A DNA stretch of 12,478 nucleotides from JBNJEM01 sp051745935 (GTDB lineage Bacteria; Planctomycetota; Planctomycetia; Pirellulales; Pirellulaceae): positions 1 to 12,478 of the forward strand of contig JBNJEM010000166.1 of NCBI GenBank assembly GCA_051745935.1, read 5' to 3'. Of the stretch, positions 1-5,619 are shown in pieces. Below the pieces are notes generated by a model. That model was not told the origin of the DNA and did no database searches. It saw only the letters and a list, made by a program, of their open reading frames with translations. The translations under genes and the position numbers were made by a program. How positions within the stretch are numbered: position 1 is the stretch's first letter; each line of letters begins with the position of its first letter.

Positions 1-1
1 C

Positions 2-139
2 TCGTCGTGGTCCACGGATCCGGACAGCCCGCTTAAACCGAACTATACCGAGTCCTTCGGATGCAAGATCCAGGAGGCTCCATCTGACTGGTCTGGACGT
101 ATTGAGGTAGTTGTGCATGATATTCGCTTCGCCGGGTAA
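2..139 (+). CDS. C-terminal end of an unrecognised protein (5' end outside window)
   Basis: Reading from base 2, 45 codons are open and end at TAA 137-139. The peptide is acidic and well mixed, running from SSWSTDPDSP to RIEVVVHDIRFAG, and looks like a real protein end rather than noise; alternating hydrophobic residues in IEVVVHDIRF suggest a closing beta strand. I cannot name the family. The gene enters from the left edge, so neither its start nor its domains are visible. A longer frame on the opposite strand (33-275) covers the same bases but has a much less protein-like composition, so I prefer this one. It transcribes away from the leftward operon's neighbourhood and probably marks the left border of the island. 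Confidence 0.45.
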   Translation, partial: SSWSTDPDSPLKPNYTESFGCKIQEAPSDWSGRIEVVVHDIRFAG

Positions 140-349
140 TTATAGAAGCGTTTCCAGCGACAATGCGTGTTACCAGAAGTAGGAAAGTGCCAGTCATCTT
201 TCCGGGGCGATCAGGCAACACTGTATTGGGGTTTCCATGGAGTTCACTAGGGCCGCTCACTGCACAGTCAAACAAAGCTTGTGCGTAATTCCATCACTGT
301 TAATACGTGCAGTGCTTCCGCGTGTTTGTCTAATAGCCGAAAAAGCGAA

Positions 350-390
350 TCGCTATTATCCGAATGCCGTTCGCTCGCGATGGATAGCGA
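350..390. repeat. imperfect hairpin, about 41 bases
   Basis: The left arm TCGCTAT plus a three-base bulge and CC (350-361) pairs with GGATAGCGA (382-390). Inside, CGAA and TTCG around TGCCG form a second small stem. It could be a small structured RNA, a repeat-family remnant or chance; no second copy is visible in the window. Confidence 0.25.
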
Positions 391-402
391 GGAGATCTTT
401 GA

Positions 403-633
403 CAGAGAATAGCGCAAGACAACGGACCTTTTTTCGGCGCGGTGGAAGAATTCAACCTCGGCGCGATCGAGAGGAATGACTTCGACAGCCACGCCGACGT
501 CGCCTATCTCGACGTGCGAGGCATCTACGGCATCAAAAACGCCTACCAGTCGAGAAGCTTGGCATTCGTGTATTTTCCATTAGGCAGTTTCTTTTTTCGC
601 AGTTACGCCTGTTCTGTAGCATCTAACAGCTGA
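403..633 (+). pseudogene. possible remnant of a coding sequence
   Basis: The frame is open from the stop at 400-402 to the stop at 631-633. The part around 430-546 has a markedly protein-like, G+C-rich composition (peptide includes EEFNLGAIERNDFD, then AYLDVRGIYGIKNAY), whereas the part after about 552 turns into low-quality, T-rich sequence. The only candidate starts are internal (GTG at 442) with no ribosome binding site. I read it as a fragment of a former gene left at the island edge. The family is not recognised; the alternating pattern would suit beta structure. A chance open frame is the alternative. Confidence 0.25.
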
Positions 634-915
634 CAACACGCGGAAACGACTCTTCAGCTAGTACAATCCAAACCGAGCGAACCGTTGCGTCTCCCTGTGG
701 CCATTGTGATTCGAAGTCGATGATGTCGCGTTTGCCGTAGCCATCCTGCGTGCCATCTCAAACGTGACACTCCCCTTTGTTCCATGGGACTCGACAGAAT
801 GCGGTCGAACGAAGCGACCACCATCCTATTCCTGGCTGAATTCTAATAATCACATGGCTCGATTCAGTGTTGTGAATAAGCCACCGCTCAAGGGTATCTG
901 CTATGAGCAGTTTCG

Positions 916-2076
916 TTAGTCATTTCGGAATGGATGCTTGCTGAGCAACACCCTATCATTAATGCGAGTCCTGCCGGTTTTGCTGAAAATGCTATGTGAC
1001 TTCAGTAGACTCGTAATTTCCGCGTTAACTTCTTTACCCAGGATCTTTGCGAAATAGCCCGTGAGAAAGATTTCTATTCGCACTTCTTTTCTCGTCAGTG
1101 GGCGGTCTGACTGTTCCAGGACTGCGACGATATCGTTTCTAACCTGTCGGAGGTCAATTCTTTCATCATCAGGGGTGCAGTCGAAGAGCCTGTTTTTCGA
1201 GAAATGCTTCTCAAGAAACTCTCGCTTCGCTTTGCACATGAAGTCGTTCATCAACTCCACGCCATGAGGGCTTCGTGTGGCAAAAATCAAGACGTATTTC
1301 GGAACTTCGTGGTGATACTTGTCTTTGACCCAGTATGTACATACGAATCTGAACGCCCCAAGCATCCGCTCGACGTACTCGGCCACGAACGAATCTAACT
1401 TCTCAGAGAAACCTAATTGCTCATTTTCAGCGATACTGATCCAATAATCTCCCCCCGCTATTTTATTAAGTGTCTGGATTTCGACAGATTCGCATGGATC
1501 GTCGGCGAGCCCTTCAATCTCACCACCGTCCTCTGGAATTTCAGAGTGCCTCTGAAGTGCGGCAAGTGCCCAACGCATGAAGATCGCTACGTTAAAATTG
1601 AGCAACACCTCGACACTCGAGCTAGATGTGCGAATATGGTCGTAGACTCGTTTCATTCGCTCAAATATCAGGCCCTTTACCGAGTACGGATCGACGTAGA
1701 GAAACACTGTGTTTTGCTGTGCGCGCTGAGCCATTTCAGGAAGATGATCCTCAAAGACACCCTTTCGTAGCCTGCAATAATCTTTGTATGACAACAGAGC
1801 ATCGGACAACTTGTCGAAGTTCTCGTCAATTGCCTCGATGAATTCCCCGGTAATTACGACATTCTTTTCACGCCACCTTTTGATGGCCTCTGCAATGATA
1901 ATCGGTGAGCCAGGCTCACCATCTTCAAATCGACCACATCCTGCAAAGCAATCAACAATAACGATAGGCTTCTTCAGGCTGGCCACCTTGGGAATGTACG
2001 GTTCGATGTAGTTACGGAGCAGGAAGTCCTTGTATTTCGACCAAGGCCGTTTCTTCTGAAAGAAATCAGAAACCAT
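916..2076 (-). CDS. tcmP: three-Cys-motif partner protein TcmP
   Basis: A 386-residue protein matching the TcmP family, which is regularly encoded beside DUF5131/three-Cys-motif proteins, as here. Seen in the sequence: a Rossmann-type first strand and glycine loop, VDCFAGCGRF (residues 41-50), followed by GEPGSP (54-59); an acidic VDPY at 128-131 in the place of a methyltransferase motif IV; NFNVAIFMRW (160-169); and YVLIFATRSPHGVELMNDFM (261-280), which I recall as characteristic of the family. The last 70 or so residues look like a winged helix. The layout recalls SAM-dependent methyltransferases, but substrate and activity are unknown and it could equally be a non-catalytic or nuclease-associated fold. 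It is the last gene of the leftward operon, starting 21 bases after the DUF5131 stop, behind a purine-rich AGAGAGAGG stretch that can act as ribosome binding site. The gene is visibly more A+T-rich than the helicases to the right, suggesting a separate origin. Confidence 0.85.
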   Translation of the reverse strand: MVSDFFQKKRPWSKYKDFLLRNYIEPYIPKVASLKKPIVIVDCFAGCGRFEDGEPGSPIIIAEAIKRWREKNVVITGEFIEAIDENFDKLSDALLSYKDYCRLRKGVFEDHLPEMAQRAQQNTVFLYVDPYSVKGLIFERMKRVYDHIRTSSSSVEVLLNFNVAIFMRWALAALQRHSEIPEDGGEIEGLADDPCESVEIQTLNKIAGGDYWISIAENEQLGFSEKLDSFVAEYVERMLGAFRFVCTYWVKDKYHHEVPKYVLIFATRSPHGVELMNDFMCKAKREFLEKHFSKNRLFDCTPDDERIDLRQVRNDIVAVLEQSDRPLTRKEVRIEIFLTGYFAKILGKEVNAEITSLLKSHSIFSKTGRTRINDRVLLSKHPFRND

Positions 2077-2097
2077 TGCGGAAGCCTCTCTCTTAGA

Positions 2098-3171
2098 TTA
2101 CGGTTTATCATTACCATTGTCCCTTCGAGTTCGCCACGCTTTCTTGGCAGCTTCGCTGCGTTTCTTCTTCAGCTGGTTTCGCCTGCGAGTGTTCCACGCT
2201 TTGTGCGCAGCATCAGTTCGCTTCTGCTTGGCAGCGTTGGCTCTACGGGTCTTCCATGCACGCTTGGCTGACCTAGACAGCTGGTCTTCCTCTTCTGTGA
2301 TGGATTTGGTGCCACCTCCCTTAAATCTGCCGTCCTTATGTTTAGGCATTTGACGCCTTTGCAATTCTGTGGGCCATTCGGACCAATCGCCACCATGATG
2401 GTTGTCGAACCTGATGCGGTTTCCGTTTTCAACCACCACAGTTCCAAGCTGTTTCAGGAAGTACGGAACACAATACTCGTGACACTGATCCTTTACTTCG
2501 TACGCCCAAGCAAGATCAAAGCTGCGCGCATTATGTCCTGATTCACCGCCTTGGATCACCCAGTCCAGTTGGGGAAGCCATTTTGTAAGGTCAACTGACT
2601 CGTATTGGGGCTCCACGGAGAGAAATCGAGTTGTTGTGGTATCACCCACCTCGAGAAGACGTTTGACCCGACTTATCGTCGCATTGGTTGTGATGCTGGT
2701 GCCAGCCCACAGGTTGGTGGGCCACTTCGTGCCCTTTTTTGCTAACCACAAGGAGAACTTCGCCATGCGTTCAGCGCGTTTTGTGACCCAGAGCCAACGG
2801 TGCCTCTGCCCTATTGGTGACAAAACGTTCTGAATGATTTCCTGATCAAGGAAATCGAATGTTACTGAACTCGAGAGTGAATCCGACATATCTGAAACAA
2901 AGATCAAACGCGGAAGACCGTTAAGCCATGGCTTGTCGTCTCTTGGCTTCCCTTCCAGGTCCGTCCAGCGTGTTGCCGCTGCCATGCGACCTGGGTGATA
3001 GGTCAACTGTTCAAAGGTGGGGGAGTAGCCCTTCGTAACGCCACCAAAACGAAGGTGCAAAACCCCCGCGTAGCATTTCTTGACCGTTCCGGTCCACAGT
3101 TCGCACCCTTCACAGCCCATCGTTGGATTGCACGTAGAATCACACCACTGGATCTTTGTGGAAATGCTCAT
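2098..3171 (-). CDS. DUF5131 / phage Gp37-Gp68-like three-Cys-motif protein
   Basis: A 357-residue protein of the DUF5131 (Gp37/Gp68) family, found in phages and in mobile or defence regions, usually next to TcmP. Seen: the N-terminal cysteine motif CNPTMGCEGC (C14, C20, C23) with C10 and a downstream CYA (C33), resembling a metal or Fe-S ligand set of radical-SAM type but with non-canonical spacing; LIFVSDMSDSL (89-99); WLWVTKRAERM (126-136); FLSVEP (183-188) and WVIQGGESG (204-212), all hallmarks of the family. The core ends near residue 290, and the rest is a basic tail with three copies of an AKKAWxTRR repeat at an exact 20-residue period. The start overlaps the regulator stop as ATGA (3168-3171), which implies translational coupling and explains the absence of a strong ribosome binding site. 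The biochemical reaction is unknown. Because the pair with TcmP is conserved, I infer that the two proteins work together. Confidence 0.85.
   Translation of the reverse strand: MSISTKIQWCDSTCNPTMGCEGCELWTGTVKKCYAGVLHLRFGGVTKGYSPTFEQLTYHPGRMAAATRWTDLEGKPRDDKPWLNGLPRLIFVSDMSDSLSSSVTFDFLDQEIIQNVLSPIGQRHRWLWVTKRAERMAKFSLWLAKKGTKWPTNLWAGTSITTNATISRVKRLLEVGDTTTTRFLSVEPQYESVDLTKWLPQLDWVIQGGESGHNARSFDLAWAYEVKDQCHEYCVPYFLKQLGTVVVENGNRIRFDNHHGGDWSEWPTELQRRQMPKHKDGRFKGGGTKSITEEEDQLSRSAKRAWKTRRANAAKQKRTDAAHKAWNTRRRNQLKKKRSEAAKKAWRTRRDNGNDKP
2122..2271 (-). repeat. three tandem AKKAWxTRR-type repeats in the DUF5131 C terminus
   Basis: Residues 301-310 (SAKRAWKTRR), 321-330 (AAHKAWNTRR) and 341-350 (AAKKAWRTRR) recur at exactly 20 residues (60 bases), each followed by a lysine/arginine-rich linker. 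The pattern resembles short basic helices used as DNA-binding tails in phage and homing-endonuclease-associated proteins (NUMOD3-like). The period is kept at protein level while the DNA copies have drifted, so the units have probably been kept by selection. Confidence 0.8.
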
Positions 3172-3554
3172 TTCTGTTGCCGTCTATGGCTTTGTCCTCG
3201 TGCCGCCGTCCGGGTCACGATGATGCTTCGTGTGTCGCCGATGTCATCCAATACTCGATCGAGTTCATCATCATTGAGCTGGGCGAGTTTTAGGAACGCG
3301 TCGGGTCGTTCAAAAATCCGTTTCCTGATTTGCGAGGGGATTTTTCTCGCCAGCAACAGTAGTTCATCCTGGTCAGCCTCGAGGACTGCGGCGATTTTCA
3401 TGATCAACTCCTCGGAAGGATATTCGCCGAAGTCGAGCTTGCCGTTCTCGATTTTGCTCACATAAGTGTGCGAGACATCGATTAGCTGTCCCAACACCCG
3501 TTGGCTCAGGCTTCTCGCGCTGCGCAGTTCTTGGACCCGTTTACCGAAACGCAT
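3168..3554 (-). CDS. XRE-family helix-turn-helix regulator
   Basis: A 128-residue protein with an N-terminal XRE/Cro-C1 helix-turn-helix: LSQRVLGQLIDVSHTYVSKIENGK spans residues 16-39 with the usual Q/L/G...S..Y.SKIE pattern. The middle (VLEADQDELLLLARKIP, then FERPDAFLKLAQLNDDELD) is typical of the small XRE regulators that accompany defence and toxin-antitoxin modules. The frame is open further upstream to 3797, but residue 1 is placed at ATG 3554 because the family begins with the helix-turn-helix, and the upstream extension would run through the promoter and into the divergent drmD gene. No strong ribosome binding site precedes it. It is the first gene of the operon with DUF5131 and tcmP. 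Promoter and operator geometry suggest that it represses its own operon and perhaps the divergent drmD promoter. Confidence 0.88.
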   Translation of the reverse strand: MRFGKRVQELRSARSLSQRVLGQLIDVSHTYVSKIENGKLDFGEYPSEELIMKIAAVLEADQDELLLLARKIPSQIRKRIFERPDAFLKLAQLNDDELDRVLDDIGDTRSIIVTRTAARGQSHRRQQK

Positions 3555-3568
3555 TGTTGGGCTCGATT

Positions 3569-3592
3569 TATCTTGTAAAGGAGTACGAGATA
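3569..3592. promoter_or_regulatory. candidate XRE operator, 9-6-9 inverted repeat
   Basis: TATCTTGTA (3569-3577), spacer AAGGAG, then TACGAGATA (3584-3592) form 9-base arms with one mismatch. The site begins at the -10 hexamer of the leftward promoter and covers the predicted start point, 15 bases upstream of the regulator ATG. This is where an autorepressor of the XRE class would bind. Binding is inferred, not shown. Confidence 0.55.
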
Positions 3593-3620
3593 TGTTATCG
3601 TCGTTGCAGTAAATAGTCAA
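3592..3620 (-). promoter_or_regulatory. sigma70-type promoter of the xre-DUF5131-tcmP operon
   Basis: On the minus strand TTGACT (3620-3615, five of six consensus bases) is followed after 17 bases by TAACAT (3597-3592, four of six). Transcription would start near 3585, leaving a leader of about 30 bases before the regulator ATG at 3554. The spacing is optimal, and the -10 end overlaps the inverted repeat described as operator. Confidence 0.55.
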
Positions 3621-3626
3621 CAATAC

Positions 3627-3641
3627 GGCAGCACTGCTGCC
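3627..3641. promoter_or_regulatory. perfect inverted repeat between the divergent genes
   Basis: GGCAGCACTGCTGCC is a perfect palindrome with 7-base arms around one central base. It lies just upstream of the leftward -35 element (3615-3620) and 53 bases before the drmD ATG, so it could be a second regulator site acting on either direction. Its sequence differs from the 3569-3592 repeat, so the same protein need not bind both. Confidence 0.35.
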
Positions 3642-3681
3642 AGCGTCAGACACGTGAGTCGGGCTGGCTATGTGATGGTTC

Positions 3682-3687
3682 GGGAGG
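3682..3687 (+). promoter_or_regulatory. ribosome binding site of the drmD-like gene
   Basis: GGGAGG ends six bases before ATG 3694. A TTG at 3691 in the same frame would have only three bases of spacing, so the ATG is the better start. Confidence 0.6.
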
Positions 3688-3693
3688 ATTTTG

Positions 3694-5436
3694 ATGCCTT
3701 CGGCGACAGCGGTCCCACCTGAACAGGGGCAACTGGTAAACGTTCGTTCCCGCAACTGGATTGTCAATGAGGTCATGCCAAGCGCATTGCCGGCCAACGC
3801 ACTCCACAGTGTTAACGGTGGGCATACTCTGCTGACTCTCTCTTCTATCGAGGATGATGGGCTTGGTGAAGAGATTCAGGTCATCTGGGAACTGGAGCCT
3901 GGTCGCCGTATCATCGAGAAGATCGCCCTACCTGATCCAACGGGTTTCGATGCGCCGGACCAGTTGAATGCATTTCTCGACGCCGTTCGCTGGGGCGCTT
4001 CATCATCTGCGGATGTCCGCAACATCCAATCGCCATTCCGTTCGGGTATCGACATCGAGGACTACCAACTCGATCCAGTAGTCCGAGCTATCCAGATGCC
4101 TCGGGTAAACCTGCTGATCGCCGATGACGTTGGCCTCGGAAAGACCATCGAGGCCGGCATGGTGGCTCTTGAACTGATCATCCGTCATCGGACACGGAAG
4201 ATTTTGGTCGTCTGCCCGTCATCGCTCCAGATTCAGTGGCAGGAGCAGATGCGAGACAAGTTCGGCTTGGACTTCCGCATCGTGAATAGCCAGTTAATGA
4301 AGGATCTCCGGCGGCAGCGTGGTCTTCATGTCAACCCATGGAACCATTTTCCGCGTTTGATCGCGTCCATCGACTTCATCAAACGCGAGAGACCTCTCCG
4401 ACTGTTTCGTGATATCCTTCCCGGCCCCAACGATCCCATCTATCCCCGTAAGTTTGACCTACTGATTTGTGACGAAGCCCACAACTGTGCTCCATCTGGC
4501 AGAGGTAAGTACGCCACTGATTCGCTGAGGACAAAGGCTCTCCGCACCTTAGCACCGCATTTCGAACACAAGTTATTCTTAACGGCCACGGCGCATAACG
4601 GTTATCCGGAGAGTTTCTCGGCGTTGCTCGAATTGCTGGACAATCAACATTTTGCTCGCAGCACTAAGCCGGAGCGGAAGCAACTCGAAACCGTAATGGT
4701 ACGTCGGCTCAAATCGGAGTTGCCGCCGAACTGGGATGGCTCGCTCCGATTTCCCAAACGTTGCCTGGAGCCACTGGAGGTGCCTTACACGGACGAAGAG
4801 AAGGAAGTTCATGCCGCACTTAAAGAGTATGGCAAGCTGCGGTCAAAGCGAACGACCGACCACGCCGAGACAACAGCCACCGAATTCGTCATGAAGACGC
4901 TGAAAAAGCGTCTGTTTTCTAGCCCGGCCGCATTCCTGAACACGTTGAACAAGCATGAAGAGTCTCTGCGAACAGCCAAACGCAAGCGGGATGCAGCGAA
5001 GCCGACCATGGGAATTCTCAAGCGTGAAATCGATCGCGTGGAAGAGGAATACGGCGACGATGAGGATTATGACGAGGCAACCACCGACGCCCTGGACACG
5101 GCCAGCCGCTTGTTCTCGGAGCCGGATAAGCGAGAACGCGTCCTGCTAAAGAAGATGCGTGATTGGGCCGAGCGAGCTTGTTCCCAAAACGACTCGAAAT
5201 GCCGTGAGCTTATCAAGTGGCTGAGGAAGAGCATCCGCCCGAACAACAAGTGGTCCGATGAGCGGGTGATTATCTTCACGGAGTACCGGGCCACACAGAA
5301 GTGGCTCGGCGACCTTTTGGGGAGTGCGGGTTTCAGCGGCCAAGATCGTGTGATGACGATGTACGGCGGCATGGACTCTCGCCAGCGGGAAGCCGTCAAA
5401 GCAGCGTTCCAAACGTCGCCACAACAAAGTATGTGA
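3694..5436 (+). CDS. drmD: 3'-truncated DrmD-like SNF2 helicase (DISARM class 1)
   Basis: Open frame of 580 residues matching the N-terminal and central parts of DrmD, the SNF2-like helicase of class 1 DISARM, which I recall as roughly 1000 residues. Seen: the family N terminus GQLVNVRSRNWIV; Walker A DDVGLGKT (144-151) in LLIADDVGLGKTIEAG; LVVCPSSLQIQWQEQ (Ia); DEAH in LLICDEAHN (from 260); motif III LTATAHNG (296-303), where the usual proline of SATPHNG is alanine; and motif IV VIIFTEYRA (525-533) followed by YGGMDSRQREAVKAAFQ. The protein then stops at PQQSM, exactly where motif V (ATDAASEG-type) and motif VI (QRxGRxxR) should follow. No other frame downstream restores them. Without an arginine finger it should not work as an ATPase, so this is probably a dead gene, or at most a DNA-binding remnant. 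It is divergent from the xre operon and points into the DUF6361-PLD-helicase module. Confidence 0.85.
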   Translation: MPSATAVPPEQGQLVNVRSRNWIVNEVMPSALPANALHSVNGGHTLLTLSSIEDDGLGEEIQVIWELEPGRRIIEKIALPDPTGFDAPDQLNAFLDAVRWGASSSADVRNIQSPFRSGIDIEDYQLDPVVRAIQMPRVNLLIADDVGLGKTIEAGMVALELIIRHRTRKILVVCPSSLQIQWQEQMRDKFGLDFRIVNSQLMKDLRRQRGLHVNPWNHFPRLIASIDFIKRERPLRLFRDILPGPNDPIYPRKFDLLICDEAHNCAPSGRGKYATDSLRTKALRTLAPHFEHKLFLTATAHNGYPESFSALLELLDNQHFARSTKPERKQLETVMVRRLKSELPPNWDGSLRFPKRCLEPLEVPYTDEEKEVHAALKEYGKLRSKRTTDHAETTATEFVMKTLKKRLFSSPAAFLNTLNKHEESLRTAKRKRDAAKPTMGILKREIDRVEEEYGDDEDYDEATTDALDTASRLFSEPDKRERVLLKKMRDWAERACSQNDSKCRELIKWLRKSIRPNNKWSDERVIIFTEYRATQKWLGDLLGSAGFSGQDRVMTMYGGMDSRQREAVKAAFQTSPQQSM

Positions 5437-5619
5437 CGTAGAAACGAGACGGTCTGAGAACCTCGCCGATCGGCGGTTCGTGACCCTGGCATCCCAAACA
5501 TATCGAGGAACCAGGTTTAGCTGGCCTCGAATAGTCTGTCTGATGGCCACTATTTGACAAGCTCGACGCTGGCGGCCATCCTTAACGACCTGAGCAACTT
5601 ATCGAGTCCGAGACGCGTG
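5437..5619. other. junction between truncated drmD and the DUF6361 gene
   Basis: These 183 bases separate the abrupt end of drmD from the DUF6361 start. No helicase motif V/VI coding appears in any frame. Besides a 12-base palindrome, CCTGG (5483-5487) and CCAGG (5511-5515) could pair over a long loop. A 42-codon open frame runs through most of it but looks like nothing known. A deletion endpoint, taking with it the rest of drmD and possibly further genes, is the simplest reading. No convincing promoter is visible, so the downstream module may depend on drmD transcription. Confidence 0.5.
5464..5475. repeat. 12-base perfect palindrome
   Basis: CGCCGATCGGCG is self-complementary over 12 bases and lies about 30 bases past the truncated drmD end. 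It may be a protein-binding or recombination site, or chance in G+C-rich DNA. Confidence 0.35.

Larger units (their letters stand above)
140..915. other. gene-poor flank
   Basis: About 775 bases between the partial left gene and the end of tcmP hold no convincing complete gene. The open frames here are short, mutually overlapping on both strands and of poor composition. Within it I see only a possible coding remnant (403-633) and an imperfect hairpin (350-390). From 634 to 915 I see nothing beyond two weak inverted repeats: AGCTGA at 628-633 with TCAGCT at 654-659, and GCTCA at 886-890 with TGAGC at 904-908. The second pair lies just past the tcmP stop but has no T-run, so it is not a clear terminator. 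Confidence 0.5.

Noticed and set aside
33..275. Reverse-strand open frame of 80 codons at the left edge
   Set aside because: It overlaps the more protein-like plus-strand gene end at 2-139, has unlikely composition and no recognisable motif.
886..908. Terminator for the leftward operon
   Set aside because: The stem is only five pairs over a 13-base loop with no T-run in the required direction.
3592..3612. Six-codon open frame behind AAAGGAG on the plus strand
   Set aside because: The apparent ribosome site is part of the inverted-repeat spacer, and the peptide (MLSSLQ) is too short to support as a leader gene.
3555..3797. N-terminal extension of the XRE regulator
   Set aside because: The extension crosses the predicted promoter and operator and the divergent drmD start, and the family begins at the residue coded by ATG 3554.
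5067..5550. Two overlapping reverse-strand frames across the drmD end and junction
   Set aside because: They are shadows of the G+C-rich drmD coding strand with no motifs, start signals or credible composition.
5554..5619. TTG start giving DUF6361 a 22-residue extension
   Set aside because: The family block begins at ATG 5620; the extension lies in the junction and lacks a ribosome binding site.
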